Made by a program: the position numbers and the translations under genes. Positions 27,127-36,245 of a stretch of 64,000 bases of DNA are shown here, in pieces. The stretch's first letter is position 1. Every line of letters begins with the position of its first letter. Source of the stretch: Paraburkholderia sp. ZP32-5 (GTDB taxonomy: Bacteria > Pseudomonadota > Gammaproteobacteria > Burkholderiales > Burkholderiaceae); assembly GCF_021390495.1 (NCBI RefSeq), contig NZ_JAJEJP010000001.1, positions 3,596,001 through 3,660,000 on the forward strand, written 5' to 3'. Under the pieces are notes generated by a model. The model saw only the letters and a program-made list of their open reading frames with translations, was not told the DNA's origin and searched no databases.

Positions 27127-28148
27127 CGCTTGATCCTGCGCGTGGCGGGCTGCGGAGCGCGCCAGCCGAGTTCTTCCGAGATCGCGCGCGCCTCGCGCTG
27201 CACGACCGGAATCAGCTCGTCCATGCGTTCGAGCGGCATATACGGAATCGTGCTCGCGACCGACAACGCCGCGACGATCGCGCCGGACGCATCGCGCACC
27301 GGCGCCGCGACGCAGCGGATCGCCGCCTCGTTCTCTTCGAGATCGAACGTGTAGCCGCCGGCCGCGTAGTTCGTCATGCGCTGCATGAAGGTCGGCGCGT
27401 CAGGTCGGTTGTCCGGTTTGAAACTCACGCCGGCCAGCGCGCGGCGCGAGGCGTCGAACAGCGACTGCCATGCATCCGGCGCGAGGTCGAGCATCATCGC
27501 CTTGCCGATCCCGGTCGATGCGAGTGGCATCCGGTGGCCGACCCGCGAGCGCATTTCGAGGCCGCGCGTGCCGGGGATCTTGTCGATGTACAGCACGTCG
27601 TCGCCGTCGCGCACGCCGAGGTGGATCGTGTCGAGCGTCTGCTCGGCAAGCGATTCGAGATGCGGGCGTGCAACCGCAGTCAGCGGCATCTGTTCGAGCG
27701 CGATCGTGCCGAGTTCGATCAGCTTCGGCCCGAGCAGATAGCCGCCCTGCACCTGGCGCAGATAGCGCGCCTGCACGAGGCTGCTGACGAGCCGGTGCGT
27801 GGTGCTGCGCGTGGTGCCGAGCGCGGCGCCGAAGCTGCGCAGATCGCGCACGCCGGCGGCCGCGGCTTCGAGAATCGCCAGACCGCGCAGCAGCGTCTGC
27901 GTGCCGGCCTGTTGCGGCGTGATCTCCAGCAGCGTGACGGGCAGACCGAGCCCGTCGACGGTCGCGGCGCGTGAGATCGGGCGCGATGCCCGCGCGGTGG
28001 CGGCAGTGCTGGCGGCGGCATGCGTGACGGGGGCTGCATCGCGCGGCCTCGTGCCGGCAGCGATGTCGGATGCGGTGTTGGTCGCGGTATTCGGCAACTC
28101 GGCGGCATCGGCCGTGCTGAGCTCGTGAGTCGGCATCGCTTTGTTCAT
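27123..28148 (-). CDS. IclR-family regulator of the dgo/ara cluster
   Basis: Transcriptional regulator heading the leftward sugar operon. The winged helix begins near residue 85 (TQTLLRGLAILEAAAAG, then GTTRSTTHRLVSSLVQARYL) and the effector domain spans about 155-335 (GHRMPLASTGIGKAM, EENEAAIRCVAAPVRDASGA). At 341 residues it is longer than usual (about 250-270) because of a Thr/Ala-rich, probably disordered N-terminus of some 85 residues. Its stop overlaps the dgoK start, so regulator and kinase are co-translated. The effector is probably a pathway sugar acid, by position only. Confidence 0.87.
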   Translation of the reverse strand: MNKAMPTHELSTADAAELPNTATNTASDIAAGTRPRDAAPVTHAAASTAATARASRPISRAATVDGLGLPVTLLEITPQQAGTQTLLRGLAILEAAAAGVRDLRSFGAALGTTRSTTHRLVSSLVQARYLRQVQGGYLLGPKLIELGTIALEQMPLTAVARPHLESLAEQTLDTIHLGVRDGDDVLYIDKIPGTRGLEMRSRVGHRMPLASTGIGKAMMLDLAPDAWQSLFDASRRALAGVSFKPDNRPDAPTFMQRMTNYAAGGYTFDLEENEAAIRCVAAPVRDASGAIVAALSVASTIPYMPLERMDELIPVVQREARAISEELGWRAPQPATRRIKR

Positions 28149-28382
28149 GGCGATTCGCTTTCGAATGGTTTTTGCGCGTAGCGCGCGGGGCCGGAAACAA
28201 GCTTGGAAATGCGTGCGGCGGGCACGCATGCGATGCCGAGTTTGCGCGGCCGCTGTCGTTGGCTGCCTGACATGGTTCGCCTCGTCTCCGGTTTTTTTCT
28301 GTCGCTATCCGCGTCGTTCGAGGGCCTCGGCGCCCTGACTCGCGGTGCGTGTTGGGTTGGATTGTAGGGCGACTTTTGAGAA

Positions 28383-28435
28383 TCACCAATATGTGAATGT
28401 TGAGTCCATATAGTAGGATTTTAGTTACCGATCAA
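28383..28435 (-). promoter_or_regulatory. Promoter and palindrome heading the IclR-dgo operon
   Basis: Minus-strand TTGATC (28430-28435) and TATATG (28407-28412) are 17 bases apart. Directly after the likely start point lies an imperfect inverted repeat, TCAC (28383-28386) and GTGA (28393-28396) with an AT-rich centre, a plausible repressor site. The gap from 28149 to 28585 (437 bp) holds this and the mtgA terminator; nothing else was recognised in it. Confidence 0.45.
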
Positions 28436-28505
28436 GGGTTTAGTGATACGGGGCGTGGCTTGATAGGGCGTCGATTTGGACGCCAATAGGGCGTGGATAG
28501 GACGC

Positions 28506-28529
28506 AAAAAAGCCCGCTCGTGGCGGGCT
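28506..28529 (-). terminator. mtgA terminator
   Basis: On the minus strand a 7-bp stem (AGCCCGC/GCGGGCT in plus orientation, 28511-28517 and 28523-28529) is followed by six T. It lies about 60 bases past the mtgA stop. Confidence 0.8.
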
Positions 28530-28585
28530 TCAATGGGTGAGGTACAAGAGCTTGGGGTTGGGCCGCGTCAACAACACACCCGTGT

Positions 28586-29320
28586 TCAGTCCGGCAGTTC
28601 GGCCGCGCCCATGCGCCGCGCGATCACGCGCGACCGCTGCGTCAGATACGCGGAATTGCGGTGTTCATCGAAGTATTTCGGCCGCGGCAACATCACCGCG
28701 AGACGCGCCGACTGCGCGGCGGTGAGTTTGGCGGCCGAGGTCTTGTAGTAATACTGCGCGGCCGCCTCGGCGCCGTACACACCGTTGCCCCACTCGACCG
28801 AATTCAGATAAATCTCGAAGATCCGCTGCTTGTCCATCAGCGTTTCGAGCATCCACGTGATGATCAGCTCCTGGCCTTTGCGGATATAACTCTTCTCGCG
28901 CGACAGAAACAGATTGCGCGCGAGCTGCTGGGTAATCGTCGAGCCGCCGCGCACGATCTTGCCCTTCGCCTTGTTGCGCTCCCACGCCTGCAGGATCGCG
29001 TCGGTTTCGTAGCCGTTGTTGTTGACGAAGTTCGCGTCCTCGGACGCGATGATCGCGCGCTTCAGGTTGCGCGAAATCTGCTCGTACGGCACCCACGTGC
29101 GCTGCACCGACAGATCCGGCCGATCCTGCGACAGACGCCACGCGTCCGAGCGCATGAACGCGGTCGAGCCCGGATTGACGACGTTCCAGATCGCGATCTG
29201 CGCGAAGTAGAACGCCTGCGTTGCGAGCCACGCGATCGCCACCACCGCGATCAGATAGACGAGCCAGCGCAGCGGGCCGGCCTGGCCGCGCGAGCTGCCT
29301 GCGCGCCGCGTCGCTGTCAT
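28586..29320 (-). CDS. mtgA: Monofunctional biosynthetic peptidoglycan transglycosylase
   Basis: Polymerises lipid II into glycan strands at the outer face of the inner membrane. The 244-residue GT51 protein has an N-terminal membrane anchor (about residues 17-38), the catalytic [10 protein letters not shown] motif (about 95), [17 protein letters not shown] and [20 protein letters not shown] (about 165). No transpeptidase domain follows, as expected for MtgA. It is the last gene of the leftward rnb-aroE-mtgA group and is closed by the terminator at 28506-28529. Confidence 0.95.
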   Translation of the reverse strand: MTATRRAGSSRGQAGPLRWLVYLIAVVAIAWLATQAFYFAQIAIWNVVNPGSTAFMRSDAWRLSQDRPDLSVQRTWVPYEQISRNLKRAIIASEDANFVNNNGYETDAILQAWERNKAKGKIVRGGSTITQQLARNLFLSREKSYIRKGQELIITWMLETLMDKQRIFEIYLNSVEWGNGVYGAEAAAQYYYKTSAAKLTAAQSARLAVMLPRPKYFDEHRNSAYLTQRSRVIARRMGAAELPD

Positions 29321-29383
29321 CGTGCGTCCAGTCCTCGGATGGGTAAGTGCCGCAAGGTGATCGGATCAAACGAAACGCCGGCG

Positions 29384-30247
29384 TTACGCGGGCGACGGCG
29401 CGCTCAGCAGCGCGCGCAATTCGGCGAGCACCGGCGCGCCGTCTGGGCGCACGCCGCGCCACACGTAGAACGATTCCGCAGCCTGTTCGACCAGCATGCC
29501 GAGACCGTCGGCGCCGCGCGCGCCGAGCTTCGCCGCGTGCTCCATGAAGACCGTCGGATGCGCGCCGTACATCATGTCGTACGCGAGCGTGCCGTTGCCG
29601 AACGCGCGCTCGTCGCACTCCGGCAGCGCCGCGTCGAGGCTGCCGGCGGTCGCGTTGACGATCACGTCGTACTGGGCCGCCTCGATCGCGCGCGCGCTGC
29701 CGCCGGTGAGACGGCACTGCGCGTCGCGCGCGGCCTGCGCGAACTGGTCGACCAGCGCATCGGCCTTCTCGGCCGTGCGATTGACGATGGTCAGCGAATG
29801 CGGCGCGCGATCGAGCATCGGCAGCACCACGCCGCGCGCGGCGCCGCCCGCGCCGAGAAGCAGGATGCGCGCACCCTTCAGCGGCACGCCGAGATTCACC
29901 TCGATGTCGCGCACGAGGCCGAAGCCGTCGGTGTTGTCGCCGTAGATACCGTCGGCATCGACCCGCAGCGTATTCACCGCGCCGGCCGCCGCCGCGCGCG
30001 GCGACAGCGTGGTCGCGAACGCATGCGCGTCGAGCTTGAACGGCACGGTCACGTTCAGACCACGGCCGCCTGCTTCGATGAACGCGCGCACGTGCGGCAC
30101 GAATGCATCGACCGGCGCCAGCAGATGACCGTAGTCGACCGGCTCGCCGGTTTGCGCGGCGAAGCGGCTGTGAATGAACGGCGACTTGCTGTGGCCAACC
30201 GGATTGCCGATGACCGCGTAGCGCTCGCGTGCTTCGTTTCCGCTCAT
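29384..30247 (-). CDS. aroE: Shikimate dehydrogenase
   Basis: Reduces 3-dehydroshikimate to shikimate with NADPH. The 287-residue protein shows the substrate site YAVIGNPVGHSKSPFIHSRF (about 12), catalytic lysine in NVTVPFK (about 68), GDNTDGFG and the nucleotide motif LLGAGGAARGVVLPML (about 130). Its start overlaps the end of the upstream ribonuclease gene by four bases. The partner aromatic gene aroQ lies 6 kb away in this window. Confidence 0.95.
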   Translation of the reverse strand: MSGNEARERYAVIGNPVGHSKSPFIHSRFAAQTGEPVDYGHLLAPVDAFVPHVRAFIEAGGRGLNVTVPFKLDAHAFATTLSPRAAAAGAVNTLRVDADGIYGDNTDGFGLVRDIEVNLGVPLKGARILLLGAGGAARGVVLPMLDRAPHSLTIVNRTAEKADALVDQFAQAARDAQCRLTGGSARAIEAAQYDVIVNATAGSLDAALPECDERAFGNGTLAYDMMYGAHPTVFMEHAAKLGARGADGLGMLVEQAAESFYVWRGVRPDGAPVLAELRALLSAPSPA

Positions 30248-32394
30248 CGTCCCGGCTCCGTCACGTGTTGTTCGTCGTCGGACGTGCTTGCGGCGTCGGG
30301 CTGGGGGTTGCCGCTTGTGTTGCCTGTCTCGCCGTTGGTGTCTTCAGTCGAACTGCCGGCAGGGTCGTCGCCAGTCTGCGCTTCGGCCTGCGCCTCCGCT
30401 TCGCCTTCGGCGCTGTCGTCGGCGGCGTCGAGCAGTTCTTCGTCTTCGCCGTCATCCGCTTCTTCGGCTTCAGCGCCGCTCGTCACGGCCGGCGCGTCGA
30501 GCACGTGCAGCAGACGCACCGACGCTTCGATCGTCAGTTCGTCGATCGACATCACTTCCATCTGCAAGCGCGTGCCGCGCGCATGCACGCCGAGGGCCGG
30601 CACGTGCAGCAGCAGCGGGATCTCTTCGAGACGCACCAGATCGTCCTTCACGACCGACGCGACCACCTGCTTGCGGTTCTCCTGCTTGAGCCAGCGCAGG
30701 CACCAGAAGTACTCCATGCGGCGCTGATAGTCGGCATACGCGGAGTAGGTATCGTCGAAGCCCTGCACGACCGCGAACAGGTCGGCGTCTTTCGGCTTGA
30801 ACGGCGCGGCGAGCTTCGCGGTCACGCCGTGCTGCACGCACGCGATCAGCTGCCACTGGTTCACGAGGTCGACGTAGCGGCGCAGCGGCGACGTGCTCCA
30901 CGCGTACTGCGTGACGCCGAGACCTTCGTGCGGCGCCGCGTTGGTCTGCATGCGGGTGCGCTTCGGGCCGCTCGGCGTGCCGAATGCGCGCTGCGTGCGG
31001 TAGATGCCGGGCACGCCGTGATCGTGCAGAAACGCGCCCCACGACGAGTTCGCGAGAATCGCCAGTTCGGCGACGATCGTGTCGAGCGGCGAGCCGCGCC
31101 GACGCGGCGTGATCGTGATGTGCTCGCCGTCCACGTAGAAATTGAAGTCGGTGTTGCGCTGCACTTCGCGGCGCAGACCGTAGCCGGCACGCGCGGTCTG
31201 ACGCTTTTCGAACAGCGCCTGCGCAAACGGCCACAGCACCGCGATGTCGTCCTTATGCGGATATTCGCCGCTGCCGTCGGCGAGCGACGCTTCGGTGACG
31301 ACCTCATCGAGCGTGTTGTGACGCAGATTGCTCTTCACGAACACGCGTTCGGCGCGCGTTTCGCTCGCGACGATTTCCTGGGTTTCCCGATTGACGATCA
31401 CATACAGCGACAGCGCCGGGCGATAGCCGCCCTCGGCGAGCGTAAAAGTTTCGACGACGCTGTCGGGCAGCATCGTGATCTTGTCGCCGGGCATATAGAC
31501 CGTGGACAAACGCGCGCGCGCGATCGCGTCGACTTCATCGCCACGCTGGATACCGAGCGCCGGCGCGGCGATGTGCACGCCGATGCGCACGCGGCCGTCG
31601 GCCAGATGCTCGACCGAGAACGCGTCGTCGATTTCGGTGGTGGTGATGTCGTCGATCGAAAATGCCTGGACATCGACTTGCGGCAGATCGTCCGGCACGT
31701 TCGCGGCGGCGACCGGCGGAAAGCCGGTGCCGTGCGGGAAGAATTCGGACAGGAATTTCGCCTCGTGCAGCGCGCGCGGCGACGCGATCGCGCCGCATTC
31801 GAGCATCAGCCGCGCCTGCGAAATGCCGCGCGCGGCGGCGGCGCCCTCGAGCGCCTTGTATTCGATCGTGTTCTTGTCGGGCTTCGTGAGCAGCGCCAGC
31901 GCCTTCGCGCCGGTGAACGCGTCCGGCAGACGGCCTTCCTTCAGCGCGTCTTCGTACTCCGCCTGCACGAGCGCCTGCTGACGCTTGCGCTCGAGACCGG
32001 CGAGCGCCATCTTCAGTTGCTCTTCCGGCGCGCGCTGATACATGCCGCGACCCTTGCGGCGGAAGTACACCGGCGAGCCATGCATGCGCAGCACCAGCGC
32101 CGCGCGCTCGACCGCGCCGAAGCTGTCGCCGAAGTACTCGGCGCCCAGCGTCGCGAACGGGAATTCGTCTTCAGGCGCGCATTCCCACAGGAAGTCCAGA
32201 TCGATCTCCTGCGCGAGCGCGTCGGCCTGCTGCATCAATTCGGCCGCGCCCGGCTTCTCGAATTCGATCAGCACGTCCTTGCCGCGCACCTTGGCGCGCC
32301 GGCCGCCCGGCAACTCGACCTGAAAAGCGTCGCCCTGGCGCGACAGCACGCTGCCAGCCTTGAAACTGCCCGATTCCTCGAAGAAAACGTTCAC
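30244..32394 (-). CDS. RNB-family 3'-5' exoribonuclease (RNase II/R-like)
   Basis: Hydrolytic exoribonuclease. The 716-residue protein has an N-terminal OB-like region (SFKAGSVLSRQGDAFQVELPGG), the RNB catalytic core with SIDDITTTEIDDAFSVEH carrying the metal-binding aspartates near residue 240, and the PLRRYVDLVNQWQL motif near 505. The C-terminal S1-like segment ends in an unusually acidic, low-complexity tail (about 640-716, rich in Glu, Asp, Ala). It heads the leftward group with aroE. RNase II and RNase R cannot be separated confidently by eye. Confidence 0.92.
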   Translation of the reverse strand: MNVFFEESGSFKAGSVLSRQGDAFQVELPGGRRAKVRGKDVLIEFEKPGAAELMQQADALAQEIDLDFLWECAPEDEFPFATLGAEYFGDSFGAVERAALVLRMHGSPVYFRRKGRGMYQRAPEEQLKMALAGLERKRQQALVQAEYEDALKEGRLPDAFTGAKALALLTKPDKNTIEYKALEGAAAARGISQARLMLECGAIASPRALHEAKFLSEFFPHGTGFPPVAAANVPDDLPQVDVQAFSIDDITTTEIDDAFSVEHLADGRVRIGVHIAAPALGIQRGDEVDAIARARLSTVYMPGDKITMLPDSVVETFTLAEGGYRPALSLYVIVNRETQEIVASETRAERVFVKSNLRHNTLDEVVTEASLADGSGEYPHKDDIAVLWPFAQALFEKRQTARAGYGLRREVQRNTDFNFYVDGEHITITPRRRGSPLDTIVAELAILANSSWGAFLHDHGVPGIYRTQRAFGTPSGPKRTRMQTNAAPHEGLGVTQYAWSTSPLRRYVDLVNQWQLIACVQHGVTAKLAAPFKPKDADLFAVVQGFDDTYSAYADYQRRMEYFWCLRWLKQENRKQVVASVVKDDLVRLEEIPLLLHVPALGVHARGTRLQMEVMSIDELTIEASVRLLHVLDAPAVTSGAEAEEADDGEDEELLDAADDSAEGEAEAQAEAQTGDDPAGSSTEDTNGETGNTSGNPQPDAASTSDDEQHVTEPGR

Positions 32395-32540
32395 TCAATA
32401 CTCTCGTTCTGACTTGCATCCACCGGCGCGCCCGATCCTGTCCAGCGATCGATCACGGCGTGCGCGGCACGGCAACGTGTTCGTAATAATGAATCCGCGG
32501 CGCGCATCGTGCGTGCCGGCGGATTGAGTCCTGTGACTGA

Positions 32541-32570
32541 CGGCGACGCCTCTATATAGAGTCGTCGCCG
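32541..32570. repeat. 30-bp near-perfect inverted repeat
   Basis: Arms of 15 bases match at 14 of 15 positions around a perfect CTCTATATAGAG core; the only mismatch pair is 32549 and 32562. It lies between yqiA and the RNB gene, 147 bases ahead of the latter's start. There is no T-run on either side, so it is not a normal terminator. It could be an operator, with the central TATATA serving as a -10, or an extended mRNA hairpin. Confidence 0.85.
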
Positions 32571-32626
32571 CGTCGTGTATGTGCAAGCCGCGCGCCTCAA
32601 GCCGCCCCGGCTGGGTTCAGCCCGGC

Positions 32627-33241
32627 TCAGGCCGCCTCGCGCGGTGCCGGCGGTTCGACGTGGTCGGCGTCGCAAAAAGCCAGCACCTCGTCGAGGTACT
32701 GCGCGAACTCGCTGATCGCATGGTCGCTGCCTTCGATCAGCGTCGTGCGCGCGCCCGGATAGTGCGCGAGCATTTCGCGATAGTCGAGCACTTCGTCGCC
32801 GGTCGCGGCCATCAAATAATAGCGTTCGGGCCGCGTGATCGACGCGACGCCCAGCGCGCGCAGCTCATCCAGATGATGCGGTTCGACGACGATGCTGCCG
32901 CCGCCATGCCACAACGGCTGCTCGCCGAGATAGGCGCTCAGGTCGCGCTGCGGCACGACCGCCGGGTTCAGCAGCACGGCCGGCCAGCCGTGCTTTTCGG
33001 CCAGATGCGTGGCGAAATAGCCGCCGAGCGAACTGCCGATCACCGTAACCTGCTGCACACCGCCGTTCGCGCGCGCCTCGGCCACCAGTGACTCCGCGAG
33101 CGCGATAGTCTCGAACGGCGAAACCGGCAGCATCGGACAGCACCATTCGTCGCTGCGCCCGAGTTCGGCGAGACGCGCCGCGAGCAGGCGCGCCTTGAAC
33201 GAATTCGGCGACGAACGGAAACCGTGCAGATAGAGAATCAC
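32627..33241 (-). CDS. YqiA/YcfP-type alpha/beta-hydrolase (esterase)
   Basis: Small cytosolic alpha/beta hydrolase, 204 residues. It starts MILYLHGFRSSPNSFKARLL, as in E. coli YqiA, and has the nucleophile elbow VIGSSLGGYFATHLAEKHGW (about residue 68), with acid and histidine candidates in the late ATGDEVLDY and EGSDHAISEF segments. YqiA hydrolyses short acyl esters; the physiological substrate is unknown. It overlaps mpl by four bases and follows it in the same transcript. Confidence 0.9.
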   Translation of the reverse strand: MILYLHGFRSSPNSFKARLLAARLAELGRSDEWCCPMLPVSPFETIALAESLVAEARANGGVQQVTVIGSSLGGYFATHLAEKHGWPAVLLNPAVVPQRDLSAYLGEQPLWHGGGSIVVEPHHLDELRALGVASITRPERYYLMAATGDEVLDYREMLAHYPGARTTLIEGSDHAISEFAQYLDEVLAFCDADHVEPPAPREAA

Positions 33242-34632
33242 GATGCGCCTCGCGCGGACAGTGCGTCGAGCAGCTTCTGATGCACGCCGCCGAAGCCGCC
33301 GTTGCTCATCACCAGAACCTGGTCGCCGGGGCGTGCCGCGTGCACCACCGCCTTGACGAGCGCGTCGAGCTGATCAAACGCCTGCGCCTTGCCGCCGAGC
33401 GGCGCGAGCGCCTCGCCGAGATTCCAGCCGAGCGCGTCGCGGCCGCTCGGCGCACCGTAGCCGAACACCAGATCGGCATCAGCGAGGCTTGCCGGCAACT
33501 GCGCTTTCATCACGCCGAGCTTCATCGTGTTCGAGCGCGGTTCGAGCACCGCGAGAATCCGCGTGTTGTCGCGGCCGACCCGCGCGCGCAGACCCGCCAC
33601 CGTGGTTTCGATCGCCGTGGGGTGATGCGCGAAGTCGTCGTACACGGTCACGCCGTCGACGCTGCCGCGCACTTCCATGCGGCGCTTCACGTTACGAAAA
33701 CCCGCCAGCGACTTCGCCGCCTGCGCGGGCGGCACGCCGACGTGGCGCGCGGCCGCGATCGCGGCAAGCGCGTTCATGCGGTTATGCTCGCCCTGCACCT
33801 GCCAGTCGACCAGGCCAACACGCTCGCCGTTGTGATACACGGCGAAGCGTTCGTCGACCGGCACGCCTTCTTCAGCCGCTTGCACTTCCCAGCCGCCCTG
33901 CACGCCGAAACGCTCGACTTCGCTCCAGCAGCCGCGCGTGAGCACGCGCTCGAGCGCATTCTCACGGCCGTTCGTGACGACGCGGCCAATGCCCGGCACC
34001 GTGCGGATCAGATGATGGAACTGGGTTTCGATCGCGGCGAGATCGGGGAAGATGTCGGCGTGATCGAATTCGAGATTGTTCAGCACCGCGGTTTTCGGTC
34101 GGTAATGGACGAACTTCGAGCGTTTGTCGAAGAACGCAGTGTCGTATTCGTCGGCTTCGATCACGAAGAAGCTCGAATCCGTGAGCCGCGCGGACACGCC
34201 GAAATTCAGCGGCACGCCGCCGATCAGAAAACCGGGATTGAGGCCGGCGTCCTCGAGCAGCCAGGTCAGCATCGAGCTGGTGGTGGTCTTGCCGTGCGTG
34301 CCGGCCACCGCCAGCACCCATTTGCCGTTCAGCACGTGCTCGCCGAGCCATTGCGGGCCGGACACATACGGCAGGCCGCGGTCGAGAATCGCCTCCATCA
34401 GCGGGTTGCCGCGCGAGACCACGTTGCCGATCACGAACAGGTCCGCGTTCAGGCCGTTCAGTTGATCCGCGTCGTAGCCCTCGATCAGCCCGATGCCTTG
34501 CGCCTCGAGCTGCGTGCTCATCGGCGGATAGACGCCGGCGTCGCAGCCGGTCACGGTATGGCCCGCGCCGCGCGCGAGCACCGCGAGCCCGCCCATGAAG
34601 GTGCCGCAGATGCCGAGGATGTGGATGTGCAT
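33238..34632 (-). CDS. mpl: UDP-MurNAc:L-Ala-gamma-D-Glu-meso-DAP ligase
   Basis: Recycles murein tripeptide by joining it to UDP-MurNAc. The 464-residue Mur ligase begins MHIHILGICGTFMGGLAVLA, has the ATP loop VAGTHGKTTTSSML near residue 108, EADEYDTAFFD near 170 and the DFAHHPTAIE segment near 335. The frame is open another 59 codons upstream, but the family start is clear. With ampD elsewhere in the window, the strand carries two steps of cell-wall recycling. yqiA overlaps its stop. Confidence 0.95.
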   Translation of the reverse strand: MHIHILGICGTFMGGLAVLARGAGHTVTGCDAGVYPPMSTQLEAQGIGLIEGYDADQLNGLNADLFVIGNVVSRGNPLMEAILDRGLPYVSGPQWLGEHVLNGKWVLAVAGTHGKTTTSSMLTWLLEDAGLNPGFLIGGVPLNFGVSARLTDSSFFVIEADEYDTAFFDKRSKFVHYRPKTAVLNNLEFDHADIFPDLAAIETQFHHLIRTVPGIGRVVTNGRENALERVLTRGCWSEVERFGVQGGWEVQAAEEGVPVDERFAVYHNGERVGLVDWQVQGEHNRMNALAAIAAARHVGVPPAQAAKSLAGFRNVKRRMEVRGSVDGVTVYDDFAHHPTAIETTVAGLRARVGRDNTRILAVLEPRSNTMKLGVMKAQLPASLADADLVFGYGAPSGRDALGWNLGEALAPLGGKAQAFDQLDALVKAVVHAARPGDQVLVMSNGGFGGVHQKLLDALSARGAS

Positions 34633-34815
34633 AAGCCTGTGGTGCCGCGCGGGCGTTTTTGCGAGGGATGGGAGTGCCGCAGGACGCTGGAACGAGCGTC
34701 TGCGCGTCTGCAAAAGGACGCCTATTGTAACCGACGACGCGCGCGGCGCCCTTGCGGCACAGCCCCGTCCGGCCGCCAAACGGCGTCGGCAACCTCGATC
34801 TAGTATCATGGTCGG

Positions 34816-35469
34816 ATGGTTCGCAAATCACATTTCGATCCGCAGCGCGTACGCGAGGAAATCGCCATCGCGGCTGCGCGCATGATCGCCGAAGACGGTC
34901 TGGACTACGCGACGGCGAAGCGCAAAGCGGCCCGGCAGGTTGTCGGAGAGACGCGTGTTGCCGGCGAATGGCTGCCCGACAACGACCAGATCGAAGAAGA
35001 AATCCGCGAATATCAGTCGCTCTTTCAGGGCGACAGCCAGCCGGCGCTGCTGCGGCGGCTGCGCCGCATCGCGGTCGACTGGATGGAGCGGCTCGCGCCG
35101 TTCAATCCGTATCTGACCGGCGCGGTGCTCGGCGGCACGGCCGGCGAACACTCGGACGTGCATCTGCAGGTGTTTTGCGACAACCCGAAGGAAGTCGCCA
35201 TCTATATGCTGAACGCGAACATCCAGTACGACGTGTCGGAGACGCGCCACTTCGCGGGGCGCGGCTACGTCGAGACGCTCAGCTTCCTGTGGCGCCCGGC
35301 CGACGAACCGCGCGATTCGGAGCCGGCCGGCATCCACGTCGCGCTGTACGAAACCGACGATCTGCGCGGCGCCGTGCGCGCCGACGCACGCGGCCGGACC
35401 GCGCGGGCGAATCTGCAGGCGGTGCAGGCGCTGCTCGACGGCGGCGAAGTCACTCCGGTCACCAATTGA
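34816..35469 (+). CDS. Uncharacterised protein with a nucleotidyltransferase-like motif
   Basis: A 217-residue protein of unassigned function. The first 60 residues are charged and helical (FDPQRVREEIAIAAARMIAE, KRKAARQVVG). The middle carries TGAVLGGTAGEHSDVHLQVF near residue 98, which looks like the glycine-serine and acidic strand motif of the NTase fold. The gene is divergent from mpl. TAGTAT at 34801-34806 lies so close to the ATG that the message could be nearly leaderless, though no good -35 was seen. The NTase reading is inference. Confidence 0.75.
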   Translation: MVRKSHFDPQRVREEIAIAAARMIAEDGLDYATAKRKAARQVVGETRVAGEWLPDNDQIEEEIREYQSLFQGDSQPALLRRLRRIAVDWMERLAPFNPYLTGAVLGGTAGEHSDVHLQVFCDNPKEVAIYMLNANIQYDVSETRHFAGRGYVETLSFLWRPADEPRDSEPAGIHVALYETDDLRGAVRADARGRTARANLQAVQALLDGGEVTPVTN

Positions 35470-35488
35470 ACGAACTGAACAGACCACA

Positions 35489-36037
35489 ATGAACACGAGA
35501 CGGATTCTGGCGGGCGCGGTCGTCGCACTGGCCGCCGCAGGCGGCGGGCTGATGGCCAATCACTGGGTCAATCGCGATTCCGACGTCGCGTACGCGGCGC
35601 AACCCGATACGCATCAGGGCGCGGTGCAGCAACTGTGGGCGGCGCCGGTCACCACGGTCGACGGCAAGCCGCAGTCGCTCAGCATCCTCAAGGGCCATCC
35701 GGTCGTCGTGAATTTCTGGGCCTCATGGTGCGGGCCGTGCGTCGAGGAAATGCCGGCGCTGTCGCAGATTCAACGCGAGTATGCGAAGAAAGGTATCCAG
35801 TTCGTCGGCCTCGGCGTCGATTCGGAAAAGAACATCCAGACGTTCCTGCAGAAGGTCAAGGTGGCGTATCCGATCTACGTGACCGGCTTCGGCGGCGCCG
35901 ATCTCGCCCGGGCGTTCGGCAACAATGCGGGCGGCCTGCCGTTTACCGTCGTGATCGACGCAAAAGGCAACATTCGCTCGACAAAATTGGGCCAGATCGA
36001 CCCCACGGCGCTCAAACAGACCCTCGACGCGCTATAA
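35489..36037 (+). CDS. TlpA/ResA-like thiol:disulfide oxidoreductase
   Basis: Membrane-anchored or secreted thioredoxin-fold protein acting in the periplasm, typically reducing apocytochrome or other thiols. Residues 1-25 are a signal or anchor ([18 protein letters not shown]). The redox site is [14 protein letters not shown] near residue 76, and the cis-proline region [10 protein letters not shown] is near 150. Length is 182. It begins 20 bp after the preceding gene and is probably co-transcribed with it. Confidence 0.9.
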   Translation: MNTRRILAGAVVALAAAGGGLMANHWVNRDSDVAYAAQPDTHQGAVQQLWAAPVTTVDGKPQSLSILKGHPVVVNFWASWCGPCVEEMPALSQIQREYAKKGIQFVGLGVDSEKNIQTFLQKVKVAYPIYVTGFGGADLARAFGNNAGGLPFTVVIDAKGNIRSTKLGQIDPTALKQTLDAL

Positions 36038-36185
36038 ATTCGGCATTTTCCGTTGCCGCTTCCTTTGACGTCAGATTCCGCGCAGAACGAGTAGAAATGC
36101 GCGGGAATTCCGCGAATTTGAGTGAAGATCAGTTCCCGGCACCTCGTCGGATCACGCCGGCGGGTGCCGCGTACGCGCGCGAAAC

Positions 36186-36215
36186 TAGACAAGTTTCTCT
36201 AATCAGCGCTAAAGT
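36186..36215 (+). promoter_or_regulatory. Probable promoter of aroQ-accB-accC
   Basis: TAGACA (36186-36191) and TAAAGT (36210-36215) are 18 bases apart, with the start point about 25 bases ahead of aroQ. A 208-bp gap separates aroQ from the thioredoxin gene. Confidence 0.5.
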
Positions 36216-36245
36216 GCGCGCAATTCCACGGAAAAAGAAGCGACC

